From NCBI RefSeq assembly GCF_000255455.1, contig NZ_JH621254.1:62001-126000 (forward strand): 64,000 nucleotides of DNA. The letters run 5' to 3'. This stretch comes from Aquimarina agarilytica ZC1. Its GTDB lineage: Bacteria > Bacteroidota > Bacteroidia > Flavobacteriales > Flavobacteriaceae. A model generated the notes under the pieces. It was not told the DNA's origin. It saw nothing but the letters and a program-made list of their open reading frames with translations, and ran no database searches. Position numbers and translations under genes: made by a program. Positions within the stretch are counted from its first letter, which is position 1. Every line of letters starts with the position of its first letter. Below, in pieces: positions 9,037 through 17,810 of this stretch.

Positions 9037-9636
9037 CTATTTCTGTCTTTTTTCTAACACACTGACAACATCTTCTAGCTTATATCCCTTAGCTTGAAGT
9101 AAAATTAAATAATGAAATAATAAATCAGCACTCTCATTTAAAAATAATGCTTCATCATTATCCTTAGCTTCAATAACTACTTCAACAGCCTCCTCACCTA
9201 CTTTTTGAGCTACTTTATTGATCCCATTTGCTAATAATGAAGCTACATAACTCTTTTTAGTATCTGCTGTGGCTATTCTATCCGCAATAATGGCTTCTAA
9301 ATTTGATAGAAATCCATAATTTGTCGTATTCTCTTCTGCCCAACAAGTATCTGTCCCTGTATGACACGTTGGTCCAGCTGGTGTGACCTCGACTAATAAA
9401 GTATCATTATCACAGTCATTTTTAATAGAGACTAAGTGTAAAAAATTTCCACTTTCCTCTCCTTTAGTCCATAATCTATTTTTAGTTCTACTAAAAAAAG
9501 TAACTTTATTTGTATCTACTGTTTTATCGTAGGCTTCTTTATTCATGTAGCCTAACATAAGTACTTTTCGTGTTTTTGAGTCTTGAATAATTACCGGAAC
9601 TAAACCGTCATTATTTTTAGAAAAATCAATTTCCAT
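9037..9636 (-). CDS. hisIE: Bifunctional phosphoribosyl-AMP cyclohydrolase / phosphoribosyl-ATP pyrophosphatase
   Basis: Catalyses steps 2 and 3 of histidine synthesis. The N-terminal HisI domain (about 1-105) has VLMLGYMNKEAY, FFSRTKNRLWTKGEESGN and the metal-binding DCDNDTLL...GPTCHTGTDTCW. The C-terminal HisE domain (about 110-199) has KKSYVASLL, KVGEEAVEVVIEAKD and SADLLFHYLILL. The 199-residue length is right for the fusion. No other his genes are nearby; it stands alone between a barrel protein and csp. Confidence 0.95.
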   Translation of the reverse strand: MEIDFSKNNDGLVPVIIQDSKTRKVLMLGYMNKEAYDKTVDTNKVTFFSRTKNRLWTKGEESGNFLHLVSIKNDCDNDTLLVEVTPAGPTCHTGTDTCWAEENTTNYGFLSNLEAIIADRIATADTKKSYVASLLANGINKVAQKVGEEAVEVVIEAKDNDEALFLNESADLLFHYLILLQAKGYKLEDVVSVLEKRQK

Positions 9637-9730
9637 GTATGTAGATCATATTATATTGAACAGACAAAGTTCGGTTTAATGTTACTAACCTACAAATATT
9701 ACCAATTAAATTGTAATTTAATTAATATAA

Positions 9731-9763
9731 GAAACGCCTGAATAAGTGTTCAGGCGTTTTTTA
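9731..9763. terminator. Bidirectional-looking hairpin terminator
   Basis: AAACGCCTGAA (9732-9742) pairs perfectly with TTCAGGCGTTT (9749-9759) around a 6-nt loop. T-rich sequence follows in either direction. It lies just past the stop of the leftward barrel gene and before hisIE, so it most likely ends the barrel transcript. Confidence 0.8.
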
Positions 9764-9783
9764 ATATTGAAATTATATCTTAT

Positions 9784-10401
9784 TTATAGTCGATATGATA
9801 ATGTTAATTGTAAATAGTGATTTACACCAGTAGCATCAAAAGTACTTGTACTATTTGTTTTTATAACATCGGTTAACCCATATGAAGCTCTTAAATCAAC
9901 TCCTAAATTATCCGTAAAATAATAGCCTATACCACCAATACCTGAAAATTGAAAAATTTCATAATTCCCTGCTCTTTCCCATTCCCATATAAGAATCCCT
10001 GCCTGTGGACCAACAGAAATATGAAGATTATTAGTTATATGATAATTAAAAAGAATAGGAACTTGTAATACTCCATAATTTAATCGATCAAATGAACGCG
10101 GATTATTAGCTGCTACATTAACTGATTCTTTATTTAAAACTTGCGTTTTTTCCCCTTGTGATGAATATTGAATTTCGGGCTGTATACTAAATTTTTCAGA
10201 TAAAAAATAAGTGGCAAAAAAACCTGCAGCAAAACCTATTCTAGCATCTTTATCTCCTCCAAATATACCCGAGCTATTATCATCAAAATCAATGTCACTA
10301 TAATTTAATCCTAATCTAAAACCATATTTACTCTGCTGTGCTTGAATAGCAATTGATCCTAACAATAAGGAAATTAAAAGTAAAAGTATTTTTTTATTCA
10401 T
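9784..10401 (-). CDS. Outer-membrane beta-barrel (porin-family) protein
   Basis: A 205-residue protein with signal peptide MNKKILLLLISLLLGSIAIQAQ followed by alternating amphipathic strands typical of an eight-stranded OMP_b-brl fold: YGFRLGLNYSDIDF, IGFAAGFFATYFLSEKFSIQPEIQY, ISVGPQAGILI, LGVDLRASYGLTDV, and a C-terminal LQLTLSYRL. These PF13568-type proteins are abundant in Bacteroidota and mostly of unknown function. It follows ppx after 128 bp and has its own terminator. Confidence 0.85.
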   Translation of the reverse strand: MNKKILLLLISLLLGSIAIQAQQSKYGFRLGLNYSDIDFDDNSSGIFGGDKDARIGFAAGFFATYFLSEKFSIQPEIQYSSQGEKTQVLNKESVNVAANNPRSFDRLNYGVLQVPILFNYHITNNLHISVGPQAGILIWEWERAGNYEIFQFSGIGGIGYYFTDNLGVDLRASYGLTDVIKTNSTSTFDATGVNHYLQLTLSYRL

Positions 10402-10529
10402 ATCTAAAATCTTTTTAATTGTTTAAAATTTAAAACAAACTTAGGTTTTTAAAATAAAAACCATGTAAATAAACAAATTTTTAGCCCCGAAATCAGGTCT
10501 AATGTACGAAAAATCAGTTAATTACAAAA

Positions 10530-11423
10530 TTATTTGCTGTCCTCATTATACAATGACTTTATAATTCCATCGGCTAATCCAATTTTAGGAACATAAATAT
10601 GTTGGGCTTTACTCCATTTCATTGCAGATAAAAATATTTTAGCTGCTGGTACAATTACATCGGCTCTATCGTGGTTTAAATTTAGCTCCCAAACACGCTC
10701 ATCATAAGTTAATGATTTTAATAATTGGTAATAAGAAACCAAATACATATAACTTAGTGGCTTACCCATACTTTTACCACTATTTTTAAAGATATTATTT
10801 ATATTTCCCCCGGAACCTATCAAAGATATTTTTTCAAAATCTTTAGTGTGTATTTTTATCCATTTTTTCACCGTATCCCACTGCTCATCGGAAACTAAAT
10901 TATTTAATAATCGTACTGTACCTAACTTGAAAGATTTAGACGCTTTTCTTTTCCCTTTATGATATACGGTAAATTCAGTACTTCCTCCTCCAACATCTAC
11001 ATATAGGTAGGAACTATCGGAACTAGTTAATTCTGTTAAGTCGGTCATGGCTATGATAGCTGCTTCATCTTTCCCATCAATAATTTCGATCTGAATATCC
11101 GATGCCTCCTTTATTTTTTTAACTACTTCTGCTCCATTTTCTGCATCACGCATTGCCGACGTAGCGCAAGCCCTAAATTTACTTACGTTATGCGTTTTCA
11201 TAAGTAATTGATATGATTTCATGGCATCTATTAAACGCTCAACATTAGCTTCAGATACTTTATTTTCAACAAAAACATCTGCTCCTAAACGTATCGGCAC
11301 ACGCACTAAACTAGTTTTTTTAAATCGCGGATTAATTCCATCCATAGTGGTTACAGAACCAATCAATAGTCGTACTGCATTTGAACCAATATCTATGGCG
11401 CCATATTTTTTAATTTCTATCAC
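10530..11423 (-). CDS. ppx: Exopolyphosphatase / Ppx-GppA family phosphatase
   Basis: Hydrolyses inorganic polyphosphate or pppGpp. The 297-residue protein has the actin-like ATPase-fold phosphate motifs KYGAIDIGSNAVRLLIG at the N-terminus, ACATSAMRDAENG, and YVDVGGGSTEFTVY. It is the short N-terminal-domain form, lacking the HD-type C-terminal domain of E. coli Ppx. It is 6 bp downstream of ppk1 and clearly co-transcribed, so a polyphosphate turnover role is favoured. Confidence 0.92.
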   Translation of the reverse strand: MIEIKKYGAIDIGSNAVRLLIGSVTTMDGINPRFKKTSLVRVPIRLGADVFVENKVSEANVERLIDAMKSYQLLMKTHNVSKFRACATSAMRDAENGAEVVKKIKEASDIQIEIIDGKDEAAIIAMTDLTELTSSDSSYLYVDVGGGSTEFTVYHKGKRKASKSFKLGTVRLLNNLVSDEQWDTVKKWIKIHTKDFEKISLIGSGGNINNIFKNSGKSMGKPLSYMYLVSYYQLLKSLTYDERVWELNLNHDRADVIVPAAKIFLSAMKWSKAQHIYVPKIGLADGIIKSLYNEDSK

Positions 11424-11429
11424 TATACT

Positions 11430-13532
11430 TTAGTTTACTCTGTTTTTATAATATTCATATAAACTGATTTGAGATCTATTTTTAGGCAAATCATTTCTCA
11501 CGTAAGTATTATTCTGTGTTTCATTTAAAACACGTGCCTTAACGTTATCCGTCCAACATATATTAAAAGTTTCAATCAACTCTTGTTTAATATCCTCATC
11601 ATAAATAGGACAAGCTACTTCCACTCTTCGATCTATATTTCGAGTCATCCAATCGGCCGATGAAATATAAATTTTAGTATCACCTCCGTTGGCAAATATA
11701 TATAAACGTGGATGTTCTAAAAATTTGTCAATAACACTAATGGCTTTTATATTTTCACTCATTCCTTTTATTCCAGGAATTAAACAACAGATTCCCCTAA
11801 TTATTAAATCTATTTTAACTCCTGCATTACTGGCTTCATATAATTTATCAATCATATCATAATCACTCAGGCTATTCAATTTTAAACGAATAAAGGATGT
11901 TTTACCATCTAATGCATTCTTAATTTCTTTATCAATTAATTCGTATAATTTTTTACGGGTATAATGTGGAGAAACAATTAAATGCTTGTATCTACTTACT
12001 TTATAATTGATTTGAAAAAAATTAAATACTTTGTTTAAGTCTTTTAAAATGGCTGAATTACTCGTGAATAATGTGTAATCAGTATAAATTTTAGCTGTTG
12101 ATTCATTAAAATTACCTGTGCTAATAAACCCATAACGTTTTGATTTTCCATCCTCCATACGCTCCACTAAACAGGTTTTACAATGCACTTTTAAACCAGG
12201 AACTCCAAAAATAAGGATTACTCCTTCTCGTTGTAAATTCTCGGCATATTTGATGTTATTTTCTTCATCAAAACGTGCTTGCAATTCAATTTGCACTACT
12301 ACTTCCTTTCCATTTTTAGCAGCATTAATAAGTGAACTAGCTATGTGCGAAACATTTGAAAGCCTGTATATCGTTATTTTAATACTTGTTACTTTGGGGT
12401 CTAATGCAGCTTCTCTTAAAAATTTTATTAAATAGGAGAAACTTTGATAAGGGGCATATAATAAATAATCTTTTTCGGCAATGGCTTTAAAAAGACTAGA
12501 ATTTAAATCTAAACCTTTTATCGAAAGCGGCTCAATAGGTTGATATGCCAAGTCTTTATGACCTAACACAGGGAATTTCATATAATCCCTACGATTATGA
12601 TATCTTCCTCCTGGGATAATACTATCGGTATCTTCAATGTTCATTTTATCCATAAGGAATGTTAAGGTATCCGAATCAATAGTTTTATCGTATACAAATC
12701 GTACAGGATCACCATCTCTCCTTAATTGAACACTTTTAGATATTTTTTCAATAAAACTTTTTTTAAAGTCATTATCAATATCCAACTTCGCATCACGCGT
12801 AATTTTTATCATATGAGCAGATGCCGATGTATAATCAAAAATACTAAACAATTGATCCATACAATAGCGTATTAAATCATCTAAAAATATAATATATTCC
12901 TTACCATCCTTACCTACAGGCAGTACAACAAAACGTTCAATGGTTCTAGGGATTTCTATTAACGCATATAACTTATCTTTTTCTTCCGTTTTTGTTTCTG
13001 TACCTTCAAGTTCCATTTTTGAAGATACCGTTGCTAAGGTTAATTTTACGGCTAAATAAGCTGCGCTATCTTTTAAATGAGGAAAATCTTCTAAATCATC
13101 AAGCATAAAAGTCATTAATGCCGGACTCACTTTATTTAAAAAATAAGATCGTAAAAATACCCCTTGTTCAGCAGTGACTTCATGTTCTTTAATTACATAT
13201 ATATTATGATTTTGCAGCTCTTCTTGTATTTTGCGAATAATCAGTAAACTTTCAGATTGCTGTCCAATAACAATATTGGTAATTTCCTCCAATAATTGTC
13301 GCGCATCCATCCCCCGTAATGCTCGTTTACCCGATTTACCGGCGAGATCAATATGCTGTACAGTGGCATAACGCACTTTAAAAAATTCGTCCAAATTGTT
13401 AGAAAAAATTCCAATAAAGCGCAACCTTTCCAGTAATGGAACACTTTTATCCTTTGCCTCTTGTAATACACGGGCATTGAATTGCAACCAACTAATTTCT
13501 CTATTAATATATTGATAGTTATTTTTAACCAT
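11430..13532 (-). CDS. ppk1: Polyphosphate kinase 1
   Basis: Polymerises the gamma-phosphate of ATP into polyphosphate. The 700-residue length fits. An N-terminal helical domain starts at INREISWLQFNARVLQEA; the catalytic halves show KITIYRLS...IASSLINAAKNGK, QARFDEENN, and KVHCKTCLV, which has the autophosphorylated-histidine context, followed by GFISTGNFNESTAKIYTDYTLFTSN (shortened here). Upstream sixA and downstream ppx are on the same strand with gaps of 25 and 6 bp, forming a polyphosphate module. Confidence 0.96.
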   Translation of the reverse strand: MVKNNYQYINREISWLQFNARVLQEAKDKSVPLLERLRFIGIFSNNLDEFFKVRYATVQHIDLAGKSGKRALRGMDARQLLEEITNIVIGQQSESLLIIRKIQEELQNHNIYVIKEHEVTAEQGVFLRSYFLNKVSPALMTFMLDDLEDFPHLKDSAAYLAVKLTLATVSSKMELEGTETKTEEKDKLYALIEIPRTIERFVVLPVGKDGKEYIIFLDDLIRYCMDQLFSIFDYTSASAHMIKITRDAKLDIDNDFKKSFIEKISKSVQLRRDGDPVRFVYDKTIDSDTLTFLMDKMNIEDTDSIIPGGRYHNRRDYMKFPVLGHKDLAYQPIEPLSIKGLDLNSSLFKAIAEKDYLLYAPYQSFSYLIKFLREAALDPKVTSIKITIYRLSNVSHIASSLINAAKNGKEVVVQIELQARFDEENNIKYAENLQREGVILIFGVPGLKVHCKTCLVERMEDGKSKRYGFISTGNFNESTAKIYTDYTLFTSNSAILKDLNKVFNFFQINYKVSRYKHLIVSPHYTRKKLYELIDKEIKNALDGKTSFIRLKLNSLSDYDMIDKLYEASNAGVKIDLIIRGICCLIPGIKGMSENIKAISVIDKFLEHPRLYIFANGGDTKIYISSADWMTRNIDRRVEVACPIYDEDIKQELIETFNICWTDNVKARVLNETQNNTYVRNDLPKNRSQISLYEYYKNRVN

Positions 13533-13557
13533 GACTTGTTACTGGAAAATAAAAAAG

Positions 13558-14043
13558 TTATTTAAAATCTTTCGGGAAGATATGAAATTCGGTTTTACCT
13601 TTAATTAATCCAGACCACCGATTACTTTCAAAAGTAATCGATACTGTTCCGCATGTTGGAATGTTTGCAAAAAATTGACTTCCTAAGCTATTTATTAAAA
13701 TAGTAAATGCCGGATTGTGTCCAAAAATAAGTACGGTATCTAAATCATCGGGTAATTCTTTAATGAACTTACTTACTGATATTCCATTAAAGCTATATAG
13801 TTCATTTGAATAGATTACATTTTCCGTAGGAATTTGTAATGCCGATGTGATGATTTCAGCTGTTGTTTTTGCTCGTTTTGCCGTGCTTGAAAATACTTTT
13901 TGAACACTAATTTTCTTTTTTAGTAGCTCATTACTTATAATAATAGCATCATCAAATCCGCGTTCACTTAATGGTCTATCATGATCTTCAACTTGTTCTT
14001 CCCAAGATGATTTTGCGTGCCTAATAAAATATATTTTTTTCAT
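13558..14043 (-). CDS. sixA: SixA-like histidine phosphatase
   Basis: A 161-residue phosphoglycerate-mutase-like phosphatase. RHAKSSW holds the catalytic His and its Arg partner, RPLSERG follows, and a second catalytic His lies in IFGHNPAF. SixA in E. coli dephosphorylates phosphohistidine on signalling or PTS proteins; the target here is unknown. It sits between pdxH and ppk1. Confidence 0.85.
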   Translation of the reverse strand: MKKIYFIRHAKSSWEEQVEDHDRPLSERGFDDAIIISNELLKKKISVQKVFSSTAKRAKTTAEIITSALQIPTENVIYSNELYSFNGISVSKFIKELPDDLDTVLIFGHNPAFTILINSLGSQFFANIPTCGTVSITFESNRWSGLIKGKTEFHIFPKDFK

Positions 14044-14060
14044 AAAATTTACACTCGTAA

Positions 14061-14705
14061 TTATGGGGCCAAACGTTTATGATTCCAGTTATTATTTGTT
14101 GTTTTATAAAGCATTCTATCATGTAATCTATTTGGCCTTCCTTGCCAAAACTCAATAGTTTGTGGAGCTACTACAAAACCTCCCCAATGAGGTGGTTTAG
14201 GTATTTCTTTTTCTTTATATTGATTTTCTAATTCCTTTAATCTTTGAGTGAGTATTTCTCTGGAATCGATCTCCGTACTTTGATCTGATGCCCATGCCCC
14301 TAATTGACTCCCCCTTGGTCTTGAATGGAAGTACGCTGTACTAATTTTTTCGGATTGTTTTGTAGCAATACCTTTTATAATCACCTGTCGTTCTAAATTA
14401 GGCCAAAAAAAAGAAAGACACACATTGGGATTATTTTGAATGGCTTTTCCTTTTTCGGAATTGTAATTGGTATAAAAAACAAAACCATTGGTATCAAAAT
14501 GTTTTAGTAATACTACCCTACTCTTTGGGAAACCATCGGATCCTATTGAAGCAATTGTCATTGCATTGGCTTCGTCTACGCCATCAGTTTGATCTACTTC
14601 ATTAAACCATTCCTTAAATAAATCTATAGGATTATCTGGTAAATTACCCTCGAGTAATGCTCCTTTTTCGTATGATTTTCGGTAGTCTGATAGATCAGAA
14701 TTCAT
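14061..14705 (-). CDS. pdxH: Pyridoxamine 5'-phosphate oxidase
   Basis: FMN enzyme making pyridoxal 5'-phosphate from PNP or PMP. Features are the FMN-contact strands SRVVLLKHFDTNGFVFYTNY, a GKAIQNNP loop, the RQVIIKG strand, the conserved SRPRGSQLGAWAS stretch, and the C-terminal EFWQGRPNRLHDR...LAP. I prefer the ATG at 14705 (MNSDLSDYRKSYEKG), which matches family N-termini; the one at 14723 adds six residues (MHEKLT) with no clear support. Confidence 0.95.
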   Translation of the reverse strand: MNSDLSDYRKSYEKGALLEGNLPDNPIDLFKEWFNEVDQTDGVDEANAMTIASIGSDGFPKSRVVLLKHFDTNGFVFYTNYNSEKGKAIQNNPNVCLSFFWPNLERQVIIKGIATKQSEKISTAYFHSRPRGSQLGAWASDQSTEIDSREILTQRLKELENQYKEKEIPKPPHWGGFVVAPQTIEFWQGRPNRLHDRMLYKTTNNNWNHKRLAP

Positions 14706-14767
14706 AGTTAGCTTTTCATGCAATTTAACATTTATATCAAGTTATTTTGTTAGCAATTTGTAAAAAA

Positions 14768-15676
14768 TTACTTCCACTCAAAAACTTTTCCATCTTCGGC
14801 TAACATCGTGTTTTTAAAAATTGTTTGAGCTTCATCTTTAAACATAGAAATATTACCATACCTGGTACTGTAATGACCTAGTAGTAAATTAGTAACATTT
14901 GATTTTTTTGCCATTGTTGCAGCTTGTTTTGCCGTACTATGACCTGTAAATTCACATAAATGTTCGTGACTTTCCAAAAAAGTAGATTCATGATACAGTA
15001 CCGTAGTGTCTTTAATTAATGGTATTTTTTCCTCATCGTATTTAGTATCACTACAAAAGGCATAACTTTTTCCAGGTACTGGATCAAAAGTTAACTCCGC
15101 ATTTGGAATTACCTTACCCGAATCTAACCTAATGTCTTTTCCCTTTTTGATAGAATTATAATAAGCAACATCAATTCCATAATTTAATACTACACCCAAA
15201 TTTAAATTTCGGTCTTTGGGCTTTTCCGTAAAAAGAAAACCATTACAATATATTCGATGTTGTAATGGAATGGTTTTAACACTAACCTTTTCATCTTCAA
15301 AAATAACTTCAGAGGTTTTAGCTTCTAATTCATGAAAATGCAACGGAAAATCTGTCCATGAATTTGAAAGTTTTAATTGTACCGTTATCATTTCTTTTAT
15401 TCCCTTTGGACCATATACATGCAATGCCGCTTCACGTTTCAACATTTTAAACGTGGAAATTAAGCCTACTAAACCATAAACATGATCCCCATGGAGATGA
15501 GATATAAAAATATGCTTTATTCTAAAAAATTTGATTTTATGTTTCCTTAGCTGTACTTGTGTACCCTCACCACAATCAATTAAAAATAAATGATTGTTAA
15601 TATCTAATACCTGTGAGGTTGGATTAGTAAGCATACGAGGTGTTGCCGAATAACAGCCTAAGATGGTTAATTTCAT
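14768..15676 (-). CDS. rnz: Ribonuclease Z
   Basis: Metallo-beta-lactamase-fold endonuclease that cleaves tRNA 3' trailers. The zinc motif is FISHLHGDHVYGL; further ligands lie in the AFCSDTKYDE and EFTGHSTAKQAA regions and LLLGHYSTRYG. The 302-residue length is normal. It is the first gene of the rnz-pdxH-sixA-ppk1-ppx series. Upstream, within its probable 5' leader, lies a long inverted repeat. Confidence 0.96.
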   Translation of the reverse strand: MKLTILGCYSATPRMLTNPTSQVLDINNHLFLIDCGEGTQVQLRKHKIKFFRIKHIFISHLHGDHVYGLVGLISTFKMLKREAALHVYGPKGIKEMITVQLKLSNSWTDFPLHFHELEAKTSEVIFEDEKVSVKTIPLQHRIYCNGFLFTEKPKDRNLNLGVVLNYGIDVAYYNSIKKGKDIRLDSGKVIPNAELTFDPVPGKSYAFCSDTKYDEEKIPLIKDTTVLYHESTFLESHEHLCEFTGHSTAKQAATMAKKSNVTNLLLGHYSTRYGNISMFKDEAQTIFKNTMLAEDGKVFEWK

Positions 15677-15726
15677 AATGATATTTAAGAGTAAAGAAAA
15701 TAGAATACATAGAATAGAATAGTTAC

Positions 15727-15799
15727 TACCAATCCAGAGGTGATATATTCATAAAACAAATACTATTTTTCAAACTATTATATCACCTCCGAATTGGTA
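15727..15799 (-). promoter_or_regulatory. Long stem-loop upstream of rnz
   Basis: The 21-nt arms 15727-15747 and 15779-15799 are inverted repeats with two mismatches in DNA (34/92 and 36/90). In leftward RNA both mismatches become G-U wobble pairs, giving an uninterrupted 21-bp stem with a 31-nt loop. No T-run follows in that direction. It sits between the small STAS-like gene and rnz, so it may be a leader structure, processing site or transcript stabiliser. Confidence 0.55.
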
Positions 15800-15896
15800 T
15801 AAGCTATTGAAAAAAGGATATATAAAATTTAAATCTTGCTTCTATTTTCTATAACCTAAGCCTCACTGATGTTGAATTCATTTAAAAGATTTTTTT

Positions 15897-16229
15897 TTAT
15901 ATGCCTAAATCTCGTTCAATTTCCTCCATTTCAATAACATCATGAGCTTCTTGTAAGGTGGGTGCTACAGTTAATGCGTCAGGAATATCTTCGTAAGGAA
16001 CAGCATCAATAACTAGTACAAATGAATGATTATTTGTTTTATGCTTTTCTGATAAAAGCGCAAATTCTTTTAAATCACTAGCTTTTAAAGAAGCCAAAGA
16101 GAAAAGATTAATTACTAAATTGTTATTACTAAATTCATCGTAAACTTCATTTAAACGAGAAACAAACTTAGCTAAAGTTAATTTTTCTTGAGTAATTACG
16201 GTTGTGCTTTTAATATGTTCTATAATCAT
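15897..16229 (-). CDS. Small conserved STAS-like protein
   Basis: A 110-residue protein of unknown function, sometimes labelled ribonuclease Z in databases only because it neighbours rnz; it has no metallo-beta-lactamase motif. The alternating pattern LVINLFSLASLKASDLKEF and HSFVLVIDAV suggests a STAS-like alpha/beta fold. It ends in an acidic stretch (VIEMEEIERDLGI). It is 2 bp downstream of pyrB and co-transcribed with pyrR-pyrB. I infer a regulatory role with low confidence. Confidence 0.7.
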   Translation of the reverse strand: MIIEHIKSTTVITQEKLTLAKFVSRLNEVYDEFSNNNLVINLFSLASLKASDLKEFALLSEKHKTNNHSFVLVIDAVPYEDIPDALTVAPTLQEAHDVIEMEEIERDLGI

Positions 16230-16231
16230 AA

Positions 16232-17158
16232 TTATTTGATTTTAGAAGCCAATAGATAAATCACAGCCATACGAATGGCAACGCCATTTTGAACTTGATC
16301 TAATATAATGGCTTGGTTAGAGTCAGCTACTTCACTTGTTATTTCGACACCACGGTTTATGGGACCTGGGTGCATGATTACTATTTCTTTATTTAAACTA
16401 TTCAACAGGGATTTTGTTACTCCATACTGCTGCGTGTATTCTCTAGTCGAAGGAAAATAAGATATTTCCATACGTTCATTTTGTACTCGAAGCATGTTGG
16501 CAACATCACACCATTCTAAGGCCTTTTTTAGATTCGTTTCTACTTTTACCCCTAAACTATCAATATATTTAGGAATTAAGGTTTTGGGACCGCATACCAT
16601 TACTTCAGCTCCTTGTAACTGTAATGCATAAATATTAGATAGCGCCACACGTGAATGCAAAATATCTCCTACAATAACTACTTTTTTACCAGTTACATCA
16701 CCTAATTTTTCTCTTATTGAGTAAGAATCCAACAAGGCCTGAGTAGGATGTTCATGAGCCCCATCACCTGCATTCACAATTGATGCATCAATATGTTTAG
16801 ATAAAAATACACCAGCACCAGGATTGGGATGTCTCATCACCACCATATCCACTTTCATAGCTAAAATATTATTCACCGTATCAATCAGAGTTTCCCCTTT
16901 TTTAACAGAAGATGATGCTGCAGAAAAATTGACAACATCGGCTGAAAGTCTTTTTTCTGCTAATTCAAATGAAAGTCTGGTACGTGTACTATTTTCAAAA
17001 AACAAATTGGCAATGGTAATATCACGTAGTGATGGTACTTTTTTAATAGGTCTATTAATCACCTCTTTAAAATGATCGGCAGTTTCAAAAATAAGCTGTA
17101 TATCTTTTTCATTGATATACTTTATTCCTAATAAGTGATTTACACTTAATTCGCTCAT
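16232..17158 (-). CDS. pyrB: Aspartate carbamoyltransferase catalytic subunit
   Basis: First committed step of pyrimidine synthesis: carbamoyl phosphate + aspartate to carbamoyl-aspartate. Carbamoyl-phosphate motif FFENSTRTRLSFELAEKRL; HPTQALLDSYSI; aspartate-binding HPGPINRGVEI. 308 residues, typical. No pyrI regulatory subunit is adjacent. It lies 7 bp after pyrR on the same strand, so the pair is one transcript. Confidence 0.97.
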   Translation of the reverse strand: MSELSVNHLLGIKYINEKDIQLIFETADHFKEVINRPIKKVPSLRDITIANLFFENSTRTRLSFELAEKRLSADVVNFSAASSSVKKGETLIDTVNNILAMKVDMVVMRHPNPGAGVFLSKHIDASIVNAGDGAHEHPTQALLDSYSIREKLGDVTGKKVVIVGDILHSRVALSNIYALQLQGAEVMVCGPKTLIPKYIDSLGVKVETNLKKALEWCDVANMLRVQNERMEISYFPSTREYTQQYGVTKSLLNSLNKEIVIMHPGPINRGVEITSEVADSNQAIILDQVQNGVAIRMAVIYLLASKIK

Positions 17159-17165
17159 ACAACTA

Positions 17166-17702
17166 TTATTTTATCAGATAAACTACGTCTTCTCCTTGAT
17201 TTTCCTTCCAGTTCACTTTTACACGTTCTTCATTTATAGCGTCTACTTGCCTTCCTCTGTAATTAGGTTGAATAGGTAAGTGTCTACTAAAACGCCTATC
17301 AATTAAAGTCAACAACTCAACTTCAGCTGGCCTACCAAATGATTGTATGGCGGTTAATGCTGCCCTTATGCTTCTACCAGTATACAACACATCATCAATA
17401 AAAACAACACGTTTATCTTCGACTACAAAGTCGATGGTTGTTTTATTGGCTTCTAAGTGTTGTGAACTCCTTCTAAAATCATCTCTAAAAAAAGTAATGT
17501 CAAGCAAACCTAATTTTAAATCTTCAATTCCATATTCTTTAACAAGGATTTGCTTTAAACGTTCTGCAACAAAACTACCTCGTGGTTGTAAACCTACAAG
17601 AACGGTGTCTTTAAAATGAGTATGATTTTCAATAAGTTGACAAGCCAAACGATGTAATATAATGTTTACCTCTTTTCCAGTAAGTAGTACTTTTTGACTC
17701 AT
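17166..17702 (-). CDS. pyrR: PyrR bifunctional pyr regulator / uracil phosphoribosyltransferase
   Basis: The PRPP-binding motif VVFIDDVLYTGRSIRAAL marks the type I phosphoribosyltransferase fold; LVGLQPRGSFVAERL is the pyrophosphate loop. PyrR controls pyr mRNA in Firmicutes and has UPRTase activity. I chose the ATG at 17702 (MSQKVLLTGKEV); an upstream ATG adds 12 unrelated residues. The 108-bp gap to menE shows no clear PyrR-binding anti-terminator, so attenuation cannot be claimed. Confidence 0.92.
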   Translation of the reverse strand: MSQKVLLTGKEVNIILHRLACQLIENHTHFKDTVLVGLQPRGSFVAERLKQILVKEYGIEDLKLGLLDITFFRDDFRRSSQHLEANKTTIDFVVEDKRVVFIDDVLYTGRSIRAALTAIQSFGRPAEVELLTLIDRRFSRHLPIQPNYRGRQVDAINEERVKVNWKENQGEDVVYLIK

Positions 17703-17810
17703 AAATAAGAATGTGTTTCCAAATCTGGACTTACACAAAAATAGTTAAAAAGTTACTTTAATACTATGACAACTTTAAATTTTGCTAATAAAAAACATTC
17801 AAAAGGACAA

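Noticed and set aside
10444-10462. GGTTTTTA/TAAAAACC hairpin between ppx and the barrel gene
   Set aside because: Almost entirely A/T, short and without a T-run; not distinguishable from chance in AT-rich DNA.
13241-13477. Possible small gene inside ppk1
   Set aside because: It is an out-of-frame open stretch lying within the ppk1 coding region and shows no family features.
15897-16229. Second ribonuclease Z
   Set aside because: No HxHxDH motif and only 110 residues; the label would come from its neighbour.
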